From the NCBI GenBank assembly GCA_018389105.1, contig JACATO010002730.1, forward strand, positions 3,764,501 to 3,828,500: 64,000 nt of DNA, written 5' to 3'. Source of the DNA: Nautilus pompilius. Taxonomy: Eukaryota > Mollusca > Cephalopoda > Nautilida > Nautilidae. The notes beneath the pieces are model-generated. The model searched no databases and was not told the origin of the DNA. It was given only the letters and a program-made list of their open reading frames with translations. This document shows, piece by piece, positions 37,907 to 48,727 of this stretch (positions within the stretch are counted from its first letter, which is position 1; every line of letters begins with the position of its first letter). The position numbers and the translations under genes were made by a program.

Positions 37907-38233
37907 TCAGAGGGATTCAATCAGCTGAGAAGAGGCTCTCAGAGGGTGGGGGAGTGGGGTGGGGTAGCAGACATTAGTTTTAATATATATATATAACATT
38001 TTGTTTTTTCTAAAGGCAATGCTTATAACTAACTCTCCCTCCTCAGATATTTTTTCTTTTTCATTAAATTCTAACACTACCATAAACCACAGAAACTTCT
38101 TTTCATCATATTCCTTAATTACTTTATGCCATTCATGTTTTTCTTCCTTCTCTCTAATAGCTTTATCACTACAGAAAGTTTTTAATTTATATAAAAGTAG
38201 AAATTTTGCTTGTGTGTGAGTCTTTATGTTGGT
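37907..38233 (-). other. Exon-like open frame on the minus strand, no start codon
   Basis: A stop-free minus-strand frame of about 108 codons lies between a TAA (34-36 past 38200) and a TGA at 37907-37909. Its central part, 38200 to about 37997, has a protein-like mix: a Lys/Glu-rich segment with EEKHEWHKVIKEYDEKKF, then LWFMVVLEF and SEEGELVISIAF. There is no ATG near its 5' side, so if real it would be an internal exon or a repeat fragment. CTTTCTGTAG, which ends at about 38173 on this strand, could be a splice acceptor. I do not recognise the family. In such AT-rich DNA the length alone is not significant. The 72-codon plus frame at 38001-38219 is its antisense. Confidence 0.25.
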
Positions 38234-38239
38234 TTAAAA

Positions 38240-39200
38240 TATGATTAAACATCCGGAAATGCTTGGACTTTTTAGTTTTCTGTATTATACTCTGTGCAGC
38301 AATCTTCAAAAGTTATTAAAATTTATACAAGACTAACAGAAAAAAAAATGAAAATATGAATATTTTTGTCCAATAGGAAGCAAGGAAATGTTTGTTCTAG
38401 AATGTGTTAAGAACTATCATTAAAGGTTAGATGAAAAAAATTTTAAGATCAGTTTGGAAAACCATTGAGTGAACAGAACAATCCAGAGCTTGCTTAGCAT
38501 TTTTGTTTATATGATATAATCTAAAGTGAACATTATGTGGAAATATAGGCTTACCATAAAAAAAATCAAAGACAAAACATAAAGCAAACTGGAGTGTGGA
38601 GTGTGGTAAAACTGAAGACATGTTCTACTCTTCTGCAAACAAACTGATGAACTAGGCCAACATTTCTAACAAAGCATTGAGCCTGGAGTAGCAAAAAGTG
38701 AGTATGCATCATAACTTAATAGGAATACTGTATAGCATTCTTTAATATTTCTTCTTTCTCACATTTTCAGACTCAAGTAGGCAATGTAGGAATATATGCA
38801 CACACATCCCATGAGTCATTATTAATATGCTCAGATTCATTAAATAATGAAAAAAATGAATTTTTAGGGAAAAAAACTAGCATTATTTCAATTAAAATGA
38901 AACACCTTTATTTGTATGTGAGGTCATCATTTAATATAAATAAAATCATTGCATACCAGAAACCTGAATATAGTTTCAGTGCATGTTTTTCCTAAGATCT
39001 TTGTAAATAACAACAAAAAATGCTAGAAATGAGTCAGTCATTGTGTTCATTCAGTTGGAGATTTTATTTAACATCCTTTTGAATCCTTCTTTTGATATTG
39101 AGAAGGAATCTGCTCCCAAAGCCATTGCCTGTAAGCAAAAAATGTATCTTTTAGATTTTCGGAATACTGTTAAAATATTTTTATAATAAACATATATATA
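38240..39200. other. AT-rich DNA without recognisable genes
   Basis: Nothing recognisable. A short TATA run immediately precedes the mariner at 39203. Confidence 0.5.
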
Positions 39201-39202
39201 TA

Positions 39203-40522
39203 CAAGGTCTGTCCAAAAGGAAATCAAACTTTTAAAACAGCACGCTAATCAGCCGGCACAGTGTGCTCGCGACTGCAGTGCTGTGTATCGGTGACCTTGA
39301 CCTTCAGTCTAATAATAGCCGCATCACGCCACGTCAGTTAGTCAACGATCTACATGCGCTAGAGTGAACGTATGCTTAGTGCAGTTGGCAATTTGTCGCA
39401 AGTTGAACAATAAAGGATCTTGAAGAGCAATGTGTTTGTGTGAAATACTGTTTCAAATTGGGAAAAACTTTTACGGAGACTTTTCTAATGTTGCAACAGG
39501 CCTATGGGGAGGATTGTTTGAACCGTACGCAGTGTCACAAGTGGTACCACTGTTTAAAATTGGGAAAAACATTCACCGAAGACAATCCCAAACCTGGACG
39601 ACCTTCCACGACAACAGACGACAATCACATCGAGAAAGTGTGTGCTGTGATATGTAGAAATCGTCGTCTGACTGTCCGTGAAGTAGGCATCTGTAAAAGT
39701 TTGTGCCACATGATTTTAAAAGAAAAATTGAACATGCATCGTGTAGCTGCAAAATTTGTGCTGCATCTGCTGACATATGAAAAAAAAGAGAACCGAGTCA
39801 CAGTCAGTCAGGAACTCTTTGATTGTTTGAATGCTGATGAAAGCTTTCTGAAAAGTGTCATAACAGGTGACAAAATGTGGGTGTATGGCTACGATGTCGA
39901 AACAAAAAGGCAGTCATCACAGTGGATTGGATCATCATCACCACGACCAAAAAAGCACCTGAGAGTCGCTCAAATATGAGGGTGATGTTGATCTTTTTTT
40001 TTGATTGGAAGGATATTGTTCATGAGTTTGTTCCTCATGGTCAGACAATCAATAAAGAGCTTTACTTGGATGTCCTGAGGTGGTTGAGAGAGGCAGTGCG
40101 AAGGAGGAGGCCTGAGGCATGGAAAAACAAAACCTGGATACTGCACCCCGACAACACACCTGCTCAACACGTTACTCCCTATCCATCATGACTTTTTGGC
40201 AAAACACAAGATGATTCTCATCCCCAGCCACCCTACTCTCCGGATTTGGTCCCTGCAGACGTTTTTTTGTTCCCAAAGTTGAAATCCACCTTGAAAGGTC
40301 ACTGATTTCAGACGATAGAAGAGATTGAAGAAAATTTGCTACGAGAACTGCGCACTATCCCTGAAAACGTGTTCCAGGATGCGTTCCAAAACTGAAAAAA
40401 TGTTGGGAGCAGTGTATCACCAGAGGAGGGAACTATTTTGAAGGAGACAAGTCTGATTAAATTGTAAGTAAGGCAATAAATTTGTTTTTTAAAAAGTTTG
40501 GTTTCTTTTTGGACAGACCTCG
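39203..40522 (+). mobile_element. Second full-length mariner element, inactive
   Basis: Terminal inverted repeats: the left end begins CAAGGTCTGTCCAAAAGGAA; read inward, the right end begins CGAGGTCTGTCCAAAAAGAA. The first 30 or so bases agree except for a few positions. TA lies on both sides (39201-39202 and 40523-40524). At 1320 bp it has the usual mariner length. The outer bases match those of the 28.8 kb element, but the body is distinct, so the two belong to related yet different subfamilies. The body is GC-richer than its flanks. Confidence 0.93.
39410..40460 (+). pseudogene. Mariner transposase pseudogene, frameshifted
   Basis: The expected start codon probably lay at 39410, now ATA. 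The N-terminal part is open to 39979 in one frame: YCFKLGKTFTETFLMLQQAY, CHKWYHCLKLGK, PGRPSTTTDD, an HTH-like RRLTVREVGI, and ITGDKMWVYGYD with the first catalytic Asp at 39869. A one-base shift in the A-run at about 39949-39954 moves the frame, which then runs to 40191 through RVMLIFFFDWKDIVHEF and HPDNTPAQH (second Asp, codon 40150). A small insertion and compensating indels follow. The third block SPDLVPADVFLF (Asp codon 40258) is recognisable, then ends in a stop where HRF is expected. The C-terminal stop is at 40458-40460. The protein cannot be made intact. Confidence 0.9.
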
Positions 40523-40649
40523 TATATGTGTGTGTGTATGTTATTTTCTAATGATATTTTTTTCATAATGCAAAAAAAAAATTACTTTTATAAATACATA
40601 AGTCATACACTTTTATCATTTTATCGTGTTTGTTGGTGCAGTAAAAGTC

Positions 40650-40762
40650 AGAAGATGCAGTGAGTGATCCATGATCTCCAAGTGTAGCACTATCTACACC
40701 TTGGTAACTGATCTGACCAGCCACGCCAAATCCTAATTATAATGCCTATGGTGATGTCAACT
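40650..40762 (+). repeat. Dispersed repeat family B, copy 3 (upstream of LINE)
   Basis: Contains CACCTTGGTAACTGATCTGA followed by CCAGCCACGCCAAATCC and CCTATGGTGATGTCAAC. These align with the minus-strand copy at 21.6 kb and more loosely with the copy at 12.6 kb. It sits about 90 bp upstream of the first recognisable endonuclease codons of the LINE relic and in the same orientation, so it may be that LINE family's 5' region or the end of its ORF1. Confidence 0.65.
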
Positions 40763-40844
40763 ACTGAAATGACAAAAGCTTTGTGACTGAAAGCATGGAG
40801 TCAGGATTCCAGTGATAGATATGCTACTGACCATCTAAATTTTC

Positions 40845-43780
40845 TAAATATTGTTCAGTGCAACACTGATGAGATTTTTCCAAAAGTGTAGACTCCTGAA
40901 TAAATTGGATGTGTTATTGGTTCAAGGGACTAAACTTAAAGAATATGGAGTTCAATATCTCAGGATTTCAAATGTTAGCAAGTAGAGGAGATGCAGATGT
41001 TGGTATTTTAATAGAGCAAATTGATTAAAATGCCATTAAGATTATACTTCAGAAGTCATACACTAATTTAGTGAACATATATCATAAATCCTGTAATGCT
41101 GATATAGCATACCCTCTATTTGATGGTATATTAGGGAAAAAAAAACTATTAATGAAGGTGAATTTTATGTAGATAAAGCTACATGTGAGAATGATAGAAA
41201 TTCTGAAAGAATTTTGGACTTTGCATCAGAGAATAATCTTGCCATTTTAAATGATAGTGCTCATATTCTTTTACATAAATATCATTGAACTACAAGTGCC
41301 TTCAGATGTTTTACTCTGTGCAGCAGCAGTGATGAAATATTCACCTGGCAAGTTGATGGATGCTTGATAAGTGATCACTTCCGTACAGCTACTGAAATTG
41401 CATTTGATTGAAAGAAGGCTCAGCAGACCTTTCTCATGAGATATAATTATAAGAAAGAAAACTAGGAATGTGATTGTCAAAAAAAAACATAACAAATGTT
41501 AACAAAATTGGTTGTGTGGACAGTCCCTGCAATAAACATTTTGTATCCATCCATCAAAGAAGCTACTACTGCTGTTATCAGTAGGTGCACAAAGACAATA
41601 TAAACCTTTCTGGACTAAGAAACTTGAAGAGTAAGAGGAAACAAGAAAGCTTCTACGAATGAAAAGAATGAGGAAGAGAAGAAAAAAAATTTCAACAAAA
41701 AACTGAAATACTGTCAAGGAACATTAAAAAAATAAAAAAAGCATGACATGAAAATATACTAGGTAGTAGAAATGTATGTAAAACAAATGAAACAACTTAA
41801 AAACTAAAATGATTAAGTCTCACTCCATTCCATTTGAGATCACCAGTTATGTTAAAGCAGAAAGGCATTTGTCAAACATTTTTCCAAACGAAACCAGGTT
41901 GTGATCATAAATTTCTTGATGCCACCTTTAGGAAACAACTATAAAGAAAAGCAGCTAAAAATGATATAACAAAAGCTGATAAGATCTCAAAACCTTTCAC
42001 ACCTACAGAACTAGTGATAGTACTGCAGGCCTTAAGTGCAAGTGAAAAGTAGCCTAGGACCTGATTGGATAAAAAATGAAATAATTTTAAATTTGCTAAA
42101 AGAATGGAAGGAACTGTACTTCAGATTTTCAATAAATTATATTGTGAGGGTAAAGCGCCGGATGTTTGGAGTAAGAAAATGCATTGTTATTTCATCTCCC
42201 AAGGAAGGAAATCTGAGGACAAACCAGTTGGCTATAACTAATTTTCTTTGAAAAATGCTGGGCTAAACTAATGAAATGAGTTGTAAAATGACACTTGACT
42301 TCGTGCTAGATCAACATTTGGTTATTTGGTGCAGATTACACAGTCTGTGTAAAGATGCATTCCAGTGGAAAGAGAATGAATTGGCAGTATCCATGAAACT
42401 ACAATCAACATATGACAAATCAGTACCAGTACAAATAATCAAATAGATTGAATCATTCATTGATGATACCTATGCATTGGTGAAGACTAAAGACTACACC
42501 ACAAGAGCATGATATCTTTCATGAAAATCTATTGCAGAGAGCTGTTTTGAGTCCTGTTTTTGATATTTGTATCACTAGTGTCACACCACTCATACAGCAT
42601 GCTGACACAGTTTTATATGCTTATGATATTATTATTTAGGCCTCTGTCTCCAAAATTTCAGCAGCAAATAAATTTAAAATATTTATGAAAGCTGCTGCAG
42701 TGTGGCATAGGTTATGGAACATTACTGTAACTCATTCCCTGCCAAGATTTTATCATTTCCATTAACAGATTCACTCTTCCATGAGACATGATTCGGTATT
42801 CCCCCCAAGGGCATTTGCCAATGCTTAAATTAACAATATTCAGTGCTACAGACCAGCCTTCTATCAAGTGTCACAAAAAATCTACATTAGATCTGTGATC
42901 TCCAACTTTGGAAGTCATTTGGATGTGATCATTGATCGGAAATCTCCAACTTTTGCAGGGAAAGAGTCAATTATAGAAAAGATTACAACAACTCTCTTTA
43001 TGGTTGACAATCATAAAACAAACTACAGGCTTCAAATATCTTAAAACAATCTGTGACTTCCCCGTGACAAACCACCACTACTTAACGGTTACCCTGTACA
43101 CTCAGCTAATGTTTGGAAAACACATTAACAGTGTTGTAGAATCACTCAGGTAGAAAATGAAGATCATATCCTGAATTGCATGTGCTTCTTGGGTTGCTGA
43201 CACTTGATTCCTTCAGACAGTGTACAAAGCTTATTTCTTGCTGATAATGGAGAATGGCAATGAAGCATGGGCAATTTGTGCAACTTTACAAAAAACTTGG
43301 ATAAGCTTAACATTGTTCAAAATTAAGCTCTAAGATATATAAATAATGCTTTACACAGTATACCTATTACCAGCCTTTTGAGAAAAGCTGATTTGACTCC
43401 AGTTACACTACATCCTTAGAGTAGAACAATCGGATTTATAGAGAAAATTAGATGTCATCTTGAGGATTGCCTCATACAACAAGCTATGGAACAAATTGTT
43501 CCTTGTTGACTTAACTGACCAACAATATTATGCCAGAGTTACAAATAGCTAAGCGTGACGTTTGAGATAAATGGGCTGAGGAGAATTATGGTGGGAGAAA
43601 TACTCAGAAAACAAAAACATTACAGTTGTCATGAAAAAGAAGTACTAAAGGTACAAATTCAGCATGGTTTTCTAAAGCCTATCATTCAGAGATTGCTTTT
43701 TGTAGAGTAAGTGCAACTATTTATAATCCTACAGTTACTATGTCTAGCACACTCTCACAAAAATAGTATTTATTTAACTT
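40845..43780 (+). pseudogene. Long LINE (Jockey/I-like) ORF2 relic with endonuclease and reverse transcriptase
   Basis: Motifs occur in ORF2 order through many frameshifts and stops. Endonuclease: LNIVQCNTDEIF (about 40846), LDVLLVQGTKL (40907), FNISGFQMLASRGDADVGIL (about 40950), GEFYVDKATCENDRNSERIL with LDFASENNLAILND (about 41160-41260), and GCLISDHFRTATEIAFD (about 41360). Reverse transcriptase: GPDWIKNEIILNLLKEW (42057), LQRAVLSPVFDICIT (about 42540), and HADTVLYAYDIII (42598-42640), where the YADD box has lost one Asp codon. Thumb: HLDVIIDRKSPTF (about 42915-42960). C-terminal: LNIVQN, stop, ALRYINNALHSIPITSLL (about 43305-43385). The usual family length is several kb, so most of ORF2 is represented. 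An RNase H domain was not confirmed. The retroelement is defective. Confidence 0.8.
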
Positions 43781-43789
43781 TTCCACTTT

Positions 43790-44440
43790 TAGAATCTCAA
43801 TTGTATGAAAATTATGCAATTTTATATTTCTGCTCTCTTTTAGAGAAATTAAAACTTCTGTTACAAACATTTAATATTGTTTTATAAACATTTCCTTTTA
43901 AAAAAAGATGATCCCTCTTCTGGCCAGATCACTTGATGTTTATTTTGTTAAATCATGGCCAATTAATGCAGGCAGAAAATCCAAAATGTTTTCCATTCCA
44001 TGCTACAGCAATCTGTTTTTGGAAATTTGTGTTGTTCATTCTTCATCTACATAAATATAGGCAGTCTAGTCCACTCTGAATGGTTTTGTTTATCTTTAGC
44101 CTTTTTTTTAAAATTGATAATGTTAAGCAAATTACTCTTATTTTGTTTTATTGTTCATGCATTGGTTTTTGTATATGAATCTGCTTTAATTGAATAGAAA
44201 TTGATGAGAATTACATCTGTCATGCATACATGAGCAAATAGCTACAGATTACTGATTGAAATTTCATAATTTCAGAATATGGCTTAGTAAGATTTGTTGC
44301 CTATGACAAATTCAAGAGGTTGCTGAAATGGTAGCCACTGAGATGGAAAATATAGGATTTGGGAAATTTGACTGGATATTTATATCTTTTGTATAGACAA
44401 AATGTTTTTTTTTTACTGGTATAACATTCTTTGTAAGGTA
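43790..44440. other. AT-rich DNA without recognisable genes
   Basis: Nothing recognisable; the short 65-codon frame at 44000-44197 looks like chance. Confidence 0.45.
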
Positions 44441-44444
44441 AAGC

Positions 44445-44727
44445 TGGAGATGGATGTGGATAGCCCTGTATTGAATGTTTCTGTCAATTAGTTTTGTGGT
44501 TGGATTTTATTATCCTATCTAATCTCTTCTTTTTTATTTCTATCACTTTGTTTTCAGTCACTTTTCAGGCCTAGCAAGAGATTTTTCTCTACCTTTTTAC
44601 CATTGCTTATAAAATCAAATAATCAATGTCTTGGAGAAGCCTATCGATGAAACTCTTAGCCACCATGGCCCTTGGTGCACTCACTATCATGCCTCTTTTA
44701 AATCCTGTAATGTCTTTGCTTTTCTCC
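44445..44727 (-). pseudogene. Tc1-like transposase N-terminal fragment
   Basis: The minus strand from 44727 reads EKSKDITGFKRGMIVSAPRA, then MVAKSFIDRLLQ, resembling the first HTH of Tc1-like transposases that begin with a GKSKDLSEF-type sequence. Further on (about 44500) is LDRIIKSNHKTN, resembling the second HTH of these proteins. Stops and indels lie between them, and no catalytic domain is present. The 82-codon plus-strand frame at 44626-44874 is antisense to it and is not called. Confidence 0.45.
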
Positions 44728-44879
44728 AGATTTATTGCAGATGTTCTTGTCCAAGTCATACATAGTGCTGCAGGGATTCCTGTCCTATCAGGTAGTCAAC
44801 CTAATTTACATCTGCAGCCTAGGTCAGTTGCAAATTTGAAAGGGTGCATAGATACTAATAAACTAGCCAGCTAGTATAT

Positions 44880-46240
44880 ATATGAATAAAATAAAAAAAA
44901 AGAAAAACCAGACAGACAAATAGTAATATTTGCAAATAGACAGACAAGTAGGTAGGTACTAATAGAAACCGAAGAAGACAAATGTCTTGAGTAAGTGTGG
45001 TTTTACTTTATTTCTGTTATATAACTTTGGAATATTAACATGCATTATAGATTTCCATATCTATCTGTATAGTATTTTAAAAGAAGAAAAATAATTGCAA
45101 GGTTGTTTTCACAAGCAGCTATGAAAAATACGAAACACTTGAGAAGAACAGCAATAAGATAATCATTCTGAAATCAATATAATTTTCTAAAGAAGTCAGC
45201 AGGTTCTTGAAGTAGATTGGTTTCAAATCAAATAATATGTAGAGGATGCTAAAGCTTGCAGATCTATATGACCTGTATGAGCCATTCTGAACATTTTGTC
45301 TTTGCTAAGTGAATTAGATTGCGTGACTTTCTGTAGTCAGTATCTCTATGTATCTGACGGCAACCACAGAGTGAAATGGTATTTGATTGAATTGAAACTG
45401 AAATCTAGTCTTAACTAGAACTGCATGCAAACAAGAATATGCAAGTACTTTCATTGGTATGAAAGTTTTTGTTGTTTCATTTTATTTTAAAAAGAAATGA
45501 AATTAGCATTTTTTCAGTTATTTTATAATTTTGCAACAAGCAGAACAATTGCTTTCTTTTAGAGATTCTTAGCATAGATTTATTTAAATGCCAACATGAT
45601 TTTGAAAAACCTATACCTATTTTAAGGAAAAAGAAGTTTTAGAATTTCCTGTCCACTTCATCCATATCTGTCTACATATTATGGAAAGATCTATTTTCAG
45701 TAAATCACAACAGATACCATATAAATTTGCTTAGCTTTATTTTTTTTTAATATACCAACTGTTAATTAATTTTATCACCTGCCAAACTGCAGCAGTTATT
45801 TGTGATATATAAAGTATTCCACATGTTAAATACATATTGTTCTGATATACAATTTAGGAAAAATCAGAATTTGAATAATTTATGAAGAATTTACTCCTTA
45901 TTTGCGTCTACATTTAAAAGATTTTGTTTGACTGCAGTTTTACCTATTTTTAATGTTGAAAAAAATTTTCTATTTAGAATATTTATTTTTACTTTTTATG
46001 CAGTTATATTAGCAAACATTAAACATATTAATTATTAATTTATTATTTTTGATAGCTTTTGATAGATAAATATGCAAAATTGTAAAATTCTGAAATTCAA
46101 AACTTTCTTCTTAAATGGAAAAGTTAAACATTCTGTTGCTATTGATTTACCCTTGTATCATTTTAGTAGTCATCTGATAATTAGAGATACAGGCACAAGT
46201 AAACTAAACTGCTTAATATAAATTTTTTTTTAGCATGTAA
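44880..46240. other. AT-rich DNA without recognisable genes
   Basis: No homology or repeat structure seen on either strand. Confidence 0.5.
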
Positions 46241-46244
46241 AATA

Positions 46245-46465
46245 CAGTGGTGGCAAAAATTATAAGCAGATTTGGAGAAAAATTTTCAGATGTTCACAAC
46301 ATTTTGCTAAAATGACCAATAAAAATGCATTTATATATCAAACAAAAGGTAAATTATCAGTGTTTCAGATGTTTTTTAAGCCTCACCATAAATGCTTATG
46401 AAAAAATTTTGATTCTCAACAAAATAAGTTTATGAAGGCAAAAATGATAAACAGATTCAATGATT
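46245..46465 (+). repeat. Left IR/DR terminal repeat of the 46.2 kb Tc1 element
   Basis: Outer repeat at 46245-46275 and inner repeat at 46438-46457, about 190 bp apart. The intervening sequence, including ATGACCAATAA and TCAGTGTTTCAGATG blocks, matches the right end inverted. Confidence 0.85.
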
Positions 46466-46515
46466 TGATCTAAACAGTGAATATTTTCAAAATAAGACTT
46501 TTTTTGATAACCAAG

Positions 46516-47445
46516 TCATAATAAAACATTATAGTATTTGGTAGGACACCAAAAATTACTGATCATGGCACAAAATTGAGAGGGCATTGAATTGATAAGC
46601 TTGTTGCAATAGTCAACCAAGATATTTTCATACAACTGGCTCAATGGCTTTGGAGCTCTAATCCCTCTATCTAGTATATGCCACATGTTCTTTATTTGAT
46701 TTAAATCCAGAGACTGAAGAGGCCATTTGAGAAGAGGGGTTTTTGTGGTTTGGAACCAGTGCTTAACAATATTACATTGTGAATAGGCGCATTGTCCTGC
46801 TGGAAGATCCAAGTCAAGGGCAAATTCTCATCAGTTGGAATGATTCCATGTCCAGAGAAATAGCCCAAAATCTTAATGCTCCAACCACCACCTTGAACAG
46901 TCGGAACGATACATTTCTGTTTGAACTCTTCACCTATTCTACATCAGACACCATCAGAACCAAACAAATTGAACTTGGATTCGTCTGACCAGATGACTTT
47001 AGGACCACATTTCTGGGGTCCAACCAATGTGCTTCTGTGCCAACTTGAGACATTGCAAGCGGTTCTTTTGGGAAACAAGTAGCTTCTTCCTGGTGACCCT
47101 CCCATTCAGTCCAAACTCATGCAGTTGGTTCCTGATAGTCTGCACATTGATCTCCCCATATTTCTACTGCTGAATTTCCCTATGGTTGTCCATGGCCATC
47201 TTCATACAATCAGCTTCAGACAGCCGATGGATGTATTGGTCCGATCTTTGGGTAGTTTTTCTAGGTTGATCAGAATGCAGACAATCGCTATATGTCCAGT
47301 GGTTTGGCAGAGATTCCATGCCTGTCTGCAGGCTGTTTCGCTTCTTACATATTTCCTTGGAGATTTGGGAATAAGGAAATTTAAGCTTTCGAAACTCAGC
47401 AATTCTTGAGCGAGTTATTGGAGAAAGACCAGACTTCCTACCCAT
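46516..47445 (-). pseudogene. Tc1-like transposase pseudogene (DD34E type)
   Basis: Starts at the ATG whose complement ends at 47445: MGRKSGLSPITRSRIAEF, then KFPYSQISKEI, the first HTH, open for 93 codons. Frameshifts follow. The first catalytic block reads VIWSDESKFNLFG (near 46980), the second FQQDNAPIHN (near 46790). The last part is in another frame (46812-46516): KWPLQSLDLNQIKNMW. Here the catalytic Glu of the usual SPDLNPIEN is Lys (codon AAG, complement of 46690-46692), and two conserved prolines are also changed. With a lost catalytic residue and at least two frameshifts the protein is not active. Confidence 0.88.
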
Positions 47446-47539
47446 TCCAAGAAAATAATAATTAACTATATATTAGCCACACAAGTGATAAATATCACCA
47501 GGCCTATAAGATCCTACTATCATATCAAATTATTCAACT

Positions 47540-47771
47540 ATTCAAAATCCACTTATAATTTTTGCTGTTACGGAAAAAATAATTCCTTTGTCGTTTTGTA
47601 AGTAAAATCTTTTTCATGTAAACTCATGCTACAACTTGAAAAGCATCTGAAACACTGATAAATTACTCATTTTGGCTAATATATAAATGCATTGTTATTG
47701 GTCATTTTAGCAAAGGTTATAAAAACCTGAACATTTTTCTCTAAATCTACTTATAATTTTTGCCACCGTTG
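47540..47771 (-). repeat. Right IR/DR terminal repeat of the 46.2 kb Tc1 element
   Basis: Inverse counterpart of 46245-46465: outer repeat at 47741-47771, inner repeat at 47546-47565. Confidence 0.85.
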
Positions 47772-47774
47772 TAT

Positions 47775-48720
47775 GTTAATCTTTATATTTTTTTTTTTTG
47801 TGGTGAAATTAAATCATTGTCAGCCACAATGCAATATTACCAAAAATAAAGTAAATTAAACTGAACTGTATAAATTTGCTTAATGTCGGCAGTAAGTTAC
47901 TGCTAACCTCGACTAACTGTTAAAAATCTAGTAACATCAAGGAAGCAAGTGATCATGTAATTTCCAGTGACAAAACCAATTAGCTAAAAGCATTTACTTT
48001 TTTTTTTTTTTGGTTGTGTTAAATGTTGCAGTGTTGCCTGAGTGGGCATTCATTATGATCGATCAAAGGATTTTGTTAATATACATTTTCAAGTTTCCAA
48101 AGGATGTATTTTTTTCTGCAGTACATAAAACCTTGGAAACATATATTTATGGAATTGTTTTGTCAGTTCTTCATAAATATACAGGTGTACTCCTTAAGGG
48201 ATTAACTTGTTGTGCATAGTTTTATTTAAAACTGTTCAGCTACTACATCTACTTTTACTATTTGTTGTAGTGATATTATGAATGTGGTGCACTAAACAAA
48301 AAATAAGACTCTTCTGCACACACACAAAAAAAATAAAAATAGACAAGAATAAAAGAAGCTCTTGCATTCTTATTTATTTCCTCCCTAATTTTAATCTTAA
48401 TTTTCATGGATGTTGAGACTATTTAAAAAAAAACAAAAGAAAACAGATCTATGAATGCCTTAGCTTCTAGCATTTTGTAATAATTAAACTGTTATGGTTT
48501 TATGCTATGCAAGGTTCTTAGACAACATTTTGTGGACAGGAAGATTTTTTTTTCTTTATCCTTTAATATTTGAACTCTTTAAGGAGTATACAGGTCTGTA
48601 TATTTACAAAGAGTTTGCACTGATCGTGACAATAGTCCTGTAAACAGACTTCCTACAGCCATCGATATTTTGGAAACATAAATTTACAGAATTACTTTGC
48701 CAGTATCAATATCCACTTCA
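47775..48720. other. AT-rich DNA without recognisable genes
   Basis: A 69-codon plus frame at 48010-48219 has no recognisable content. Otherwise only AT-rich sequence with poly-T and poly-A runs. Confidence 0.45.
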
Positions 48721-48727
48721 CGAAAGT

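Larger units (their letters stand above)
46245..47771 (-). mobile_element. Tc1-like element with IR/DR-type ends, inactive
   Basis: 1527 bp bounded by TA (46243-46244 and 47772-47773). The ends match inverted over about 200 bp: the left begins CAGTGGTGGCAAAAATTATA, and the right read inward begins CAACGGTGGCAAAAATTATA. A second copy of the GCAAAAATTATAAG-type motif occurs inside each end (46438-46457 left; 47546-47565 inverted, right). This gives two direct repeats per terminal inverted repeat, the IR/DR layout known from Sleeping Beauty and related Tc1 elements, where both sites bind transposase. The transposase relic reads from right to left. Conservation of the ends over about 200 bp suggests a moderately recent insertion. 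Confidence 0.93.

Noticed and set aside
41271-41717. Minus-strand frames of 74 and 72 codons
   Set aside because: Antisense to the endonuclease part of the LINE relic.
44626-44874. 82-codon plus-strand frame resembling a membrane protein
   Set aside because: The opposite strand reads as a Tc1-like HTH, which explains the sequence better.
46779-47409. Plus-strand frames of 69 and 96 codons
   Set aside because: Antisense to the Tc1 pseudogene at 46.5-47.4 kb.
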